Source: Oopsacas minuta
Lineage: Eukaryota > Porifera > Hexactinellida > Lyssacinosida > Leucopsacidae
Reading direction: 5' to 3'
Assembly: GCA_024704765.1 (NCBI GenBank)
Contig: JAKMXF010000348.1
Coordinates: 69,165 to 133,164, forward strand
Length of the DNA: 64,000 bases
In this document: positions 60,417 to 64,000 of the stretch, one piece after another
Layout: each line of letters starts with the position of its first letter
Position numbering within the stretch: the first letter of the stretch is position 1
Translations under genes and position numbers: made by a program
The notes under the pieces: model-generated
Told to the model about the DNA's origin: nothing
What the model saw: the letters and a program-made list of their open reading frames with translations, nothing else
Database searches by the model: none

Positions 60417-61205
60417 ATGCCAGCAATAAATGTAAATAAAACGGGAGGGAAAGTTAATAATAAGAGAAAAAATTCTGATTTTGTAATTCCACACAAAAAA
60501 AGGAATATTGACAAAGATTCTGTAAGAAACACGAGCCCAGTTGTTGTCCTCACAGTTAATAACGTTGAAATTATAACAGATTTGGATATAATAGAATTGT
60601 GTACTTTAAATTATGATCTTCCAAGTTATAATCCCATCTCCCACACAGGAAAGTTAGATATTTGTAACACGTTACTTAATGTCAGGGTAAGTCTAAGAAT
60701 AAATAATATTAATAGTCAAATGAACAGGCCGTTGAATTATTATATACCTAGCAGAACTCAGTATATTCCTGGAGATGGGAACTGCTTATTTTCTTCCTTA
60801 GCATATTCCGTGTCAGGTTCGCCAGATAATTCTCATATAATACGTAAATGCATTGTAGACAGTATGTCAAGTTCGCTAAAAGAAAAATGTGGATAATTTA
60901 TTACTAACAAATACTCAAATACTTATAGGAACACAATAGATTATATAAATAAAACAAACATCAAAGACAATGGAGTATGGGGTGGAGATTCGGAACTATT
61001 TACAGCAGCGCTTCTATTTAAGACTGACATAAGGGTGTTTATGAAAGAGACTGGAAATAGTTGGAATGTATTCTCCGGCAAAGGTTCTTCATTTGATGAG
61101 GTATTGAAATCGCCTCCCGCTAATGCTAATGGATCAATATATATTGTACATACAGGTAATCACTATGAACCTGTTTTAGAAATTTTAGACAAGATTATAG
61201 TATAG
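60417..61205 (+). pseudogene. OTU-family cysteine protease carried by the element
   Basis: 262 codons with one in-frame TAA (60894-60896). The N-terminal part is basic (KRKN…PHKKRN) and may be a nuclear signal. The OTU core reads 'YIPGDGNCLFSSLAYSVSGS' (catalytic Asp and Cys in DGNC) and 'HIIRKCIVDSM'. After the stop it reads 'DNGVWGGDSELFTAALLF' and 'GNHYEPVLEIL' (catalytic His). OTU proteases remove ubiquitin or ubiquitin-like tags. The start 100 bp after the transposase and on the same strand makes it part of the element. All three catalytic positions are kept, so the stop seems recent. Why the element carries it is unknown. Confidence 0.88.
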
Positions 61206-61681
61206 GTACAACAATAGAGGTCTAGTAATATTTGATTCCTTAAATATAGCTTAGCTATAATACAGTTTTTGTATAATACAAAAACCCCATATCAACAGAA
61301 TAACGATGAAATTTGTAATTGTTGGAAAGTAAATTGGAGGGCGCTCCTTTAATGCTCTGCAACACAGCGTATCTCTGAAGAATAATGTTACGCCCTACGA
61401 GCAATGAACATTGAAAGGGACAAGTAAGAACGATAGAAACCTAGAATATATATGTGAGTCATTATAGCTTCAAAACTTCTGCTGCCTACTTGAGAGGTAC
61501 ACAACTAAATACATCAACTCAACTCGTAACACAGCAAATCAAGACTATGCAAGGATCATATAATCTTATAATCTGATGTATTCTGTGAATTTTGACCAAT
61601 GTTTTCGTATTTATTGAACTGAATATCAATTCACCAATAAATAAAACTATATTTAGATTCACAAATCATTTCGTATTACAG
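61206..61681. other. Non-coding 3' part of the MULE-like element
   Basis: AT-rich DNA between the OTU gene and the right TIR. No gene seen. Confidence 0.6.
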
Positions 61682-62126
61682 CAAACAGTTGATATTGCAG
61701 TAATCTATATGCGTTACTATAGTTAGAATGGATTAGATTGTTTCATTAAATTTGTGTGCTTAGTACAAATCTATTAGAGACTCGATTCTAGCAAGCCAGT
61801 TTTCAAATTTAAATATCTCAAAGTTTTGTTTATTTTACCATAATATTTTAAACACATAAACGTCCATACAGCAGGAATACATGCCCCTGATTTCAGGAAA
61901 AAATAATTTGTTTAAGTATACTAAATTCATATGTGAACTATTGCTGCTTAGATGCACCAATTTCTATTAGAAAAAATTAAAGTTCATAAAATATAAATTA
62001 TTTTCAGAAACGTCCGTATCTCTTCTTTCGAATGACCTAAAAATATTTACATTCTGACTATGGGAAGTTGGTCAAATTAATGGTTGAAGTACTGCTGGTC
62101 GAATATTCAGCCAACTTCACACTCGT
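61682..62126 (-). repeat. Right 445-bp terminal inverted repeat
   Basis: Reverse complement of 56113-56557, with no differences noticed by eye. Confidence 0.93.
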
Positions 62127-62134
62127 GCTGAAAT

Positions 62135-64000
62135 GTGCATATTGTAGTAATATATACTTGGCTGGACGATTTATTAATCATAGGTTCATCAATATCGTTC
62201 CCAGTTGAGAGGATATTGCGAATTTAATGATATGATGACGTAATATAAGAAAAATATGGAATTGACCATATTGGAGTGTGCCTACGCCTTTTGCCAAATT
62301 AGGGCGGGGAGTGAGTTTTTGGAACTTGATATTGTTATTTTTGAATTCAGCACCCAAAGATTGTGTCAGATACCAAATTTAGTGCTAAGAATACAGAATT
62401 GAATATATTTTCAGTCATACAATGTTCAGACTATGCATTTCTGACTGTGGTTTGGCTTGGTCGCGTCCGGGTAATAGTAGTCCGTGAATGCACAAATAAA
62501 TTTTGGTAAATATAGAAGTCAAATTTTTACTTATTACCGAATAATTCCACAATGTGCCTGAGGCGGCGCTAGGGCGCCGCTTCTAGCACTAAGTTTGAAT
62601 TTTCACACTAGGTGTAGATAGGTAAGACCTCCCAAACACGAGTTGTAATTCGATGATGTGGAATTTGGTTGTTCACCACCCTGGACCCTTAAGTGAGTTG
62701 AAGATATGACTTTTGTAACTAGATGACTATATTTAGTCTTATGAATCGTTATTTTCTCAAGGTTACTCCCTTAGCCGTTGCGAGAAATGAATTCCAATAA
62801 ATGATCCATTGACCTAATCGAGCAATAACATGTGATTCCGACAGCTACTTCAAGTTCCATTCGTTTCTCTTCTACTGTTACTCTAGGATTGGTATATGAA
62901 ATTTCAAATTTTGTAATTGTTGGGAATTCATGAAATAATCACTGCTCTTTATGACTTTTCGAATCTTCATGCTTGTTGATGGACCCCTAACTTTGCTTGA
63001 ATAGAATTCTTGTATAATATTCAAAAGGCATTAGCTGAGCCATGAGTGTATTCGCGTAATCTTATGTACTCTCCCAAGAAGATCCAGAGACTTTGGTTAA
63101 AGGTCTTAATTCTCACCCATTGGTAAATAAGTAGAATTCTTACTAGGATCTTTTACCTCTACCAGCAGTAGACTTGGGTTGCAAATTTATTTTAGAAATA
63201 TTCTTTACTTGGAAAAACAATCATCAGCTAGTGCTATTTCACAAGATGATGATTTCAAAGTGAAACATCGATACTTTTAAATTGAACCTCAGTTCAAGTC
63301 GAACAAAGGCCTCCATAAAACAAAGATCAACTTAGCTACCTATACTCCAATATAGATCCAAATTTGAGGATCAAATCCCTAGATTGGACCAGCGAGGGTA
63401 GGCAAAAAACCAGCATTTGGGACTGAATCCTGCAAATGCTAGGCAAGGGCCTTATTTGCAAGGCTGCAACCAAAATAGTAAAATTTTCGTTTGGACGAAA
63501 TATATATGCCAAATACAAGTTGAGTATTTGGTTGGCTCATGAACATCAGTATTCGTAATTCTGTCGGCCAAATGGACAATGTGTAAATTATTTTATTATT
63601 TGTTTATTTACTTATGTAACTGTACACATTGTAGGCAGTTTGTATGTGTGATTCCTGCTGTAACACATTAACTATGTTGTCTCTAGTGCATCGTGGTTTA
63701 AAATGGCAGTTGGCAAAGAATAGGTGTGTGTATGTGAGATAGCGATATGGAATATACTATTTGCATATGAAATAGTAAATTTCATAAGGCTATCCCATTT
63801 ATGCCTATTCCTATCATACCTAAGTAATTAGAATATTCGTCAATAATGCAAAGCCGACGCCACCAGTCCGGTTGGTACTATTATAGTCGTACCACTTTTT
63901 GGTGCATTCAGTAGTTTCTATGGTAAGCGAGATTTCAACCAAACCACTTTGATAAAACTGGTATGGTCAAATCGGATCTATTTTGACAAGACATGGCTAA
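62135..64000. other. AT-rich region, no gene recognised
   Basis: Contains 'ctgactgtggtttggctt' (about 62442), shared with the flank of palindromic element 2 at 53930, and a GC-rich hairpin-like motif 'gcggcgctagggcgccgc' (62564). The 60-codon frame at 63336 is not supported. Confidence 0.45.

Larger units (their letters stand above)
56113..62126 (+). mobile_element. 6-kb MULE-like element with 445-bp inverted repeats
   Basis: The terminal inverted repeats 56113-56557 and 61682-62126 are each 445 bp and appear identical wherever I compared them. The outer flanks show gctgaaat at 56104-56111 and at 62127-62134, separated from the TIR by c on the left. This is equivalent to a 9-bp duplication with a mismatched last base. 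MULEs usually make 8-10 bp duplications. The interior holds a FLYWCH-like/DDE transposase pseudogene and an OTU gene, both + strand. Confidence 0.9.

Noticed and set aside
63336-63518. 60-codon minus-strand frame near the window end
   Set aside because: Too short and without recognisable motif; expected by chance.

Overview
The window is eukaryotic nuclear DNA. It is AT-rich, has spliced genes with GT-AG introns, no operons, and is densely filled with DNA transposons. The only recognisable host gene is a palmitoyl-protein thioesterase 1 (PPT1) homologue of animal type. The mix of DD37D and DD37E Tc1/mariner elements, P-like, PIF/Harbinger, hAT, Merlin and Ty3/gypsy remnants points to an invertebrate, most likely an arthropod. 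A copepod such as a sea louse would fit, but that is inference.

Layout. 0-4 kb: two DD37D mariner-like elements flank an old hAT-like remnant, and the second carries an intact 342-aa transposase. 4.4-6.6 kb: a single-gene element with a ZAD-like zinc-finger protein (family 'Z' here), with weak inverted repeats. 6.8-8.7 kb: 60-bp repeats in head-to-head orientation, interrupted by a Helitron-like dispersed repeat. 8.9-15.3 kb: decayed hAT-like genes on both strands, cut by one DD37D and two DD37E elements. 15.4-20.2 kb: a decayed multi-exon integrase gene of Ginger/GIN type, followed by an unrecognised ORF. 23.4-27.0 kb: a hAT element with a perfect 8-bp target duplication and a nested DD37E element. 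29.4-30.2 kb: PPT1 on the minus strand. 30.4-34.4 kb: inverted-repeat elements and a Merlin/ISXO2 remnant. 38.2-44.1 kb: a second family Z copy split by a 3.6-kb THAP/P-like element. 47.1-47.8 kb: a hAT-type non-autonomous element. 48-49 kb: Helitron-like and gypsy pieces. 49.1-53.9 kb: two tandem palindromes, the second split by a complete two-gene Harbinger element. 55-56 kb: gypsy RT/RNase H remnant. 56.1-62.1 kb: a 6-kb element with apparently identical 445-bp terminal inverted repeats, carrying a FLYWCH-like/DDE transposase and an OTU protease. The rest is AT-rich DNA in which I recognise nothing.

Most transposase genes carry one or a few frameshifts or stops, so most copies are dead but young enough to read. 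Boundaries are best supported where one element interrupts another: family Z/P-like, hAT/DD37E, palindrome/Harbinger and hAT remnants/mariners. These nestings give a relative order of insertion.
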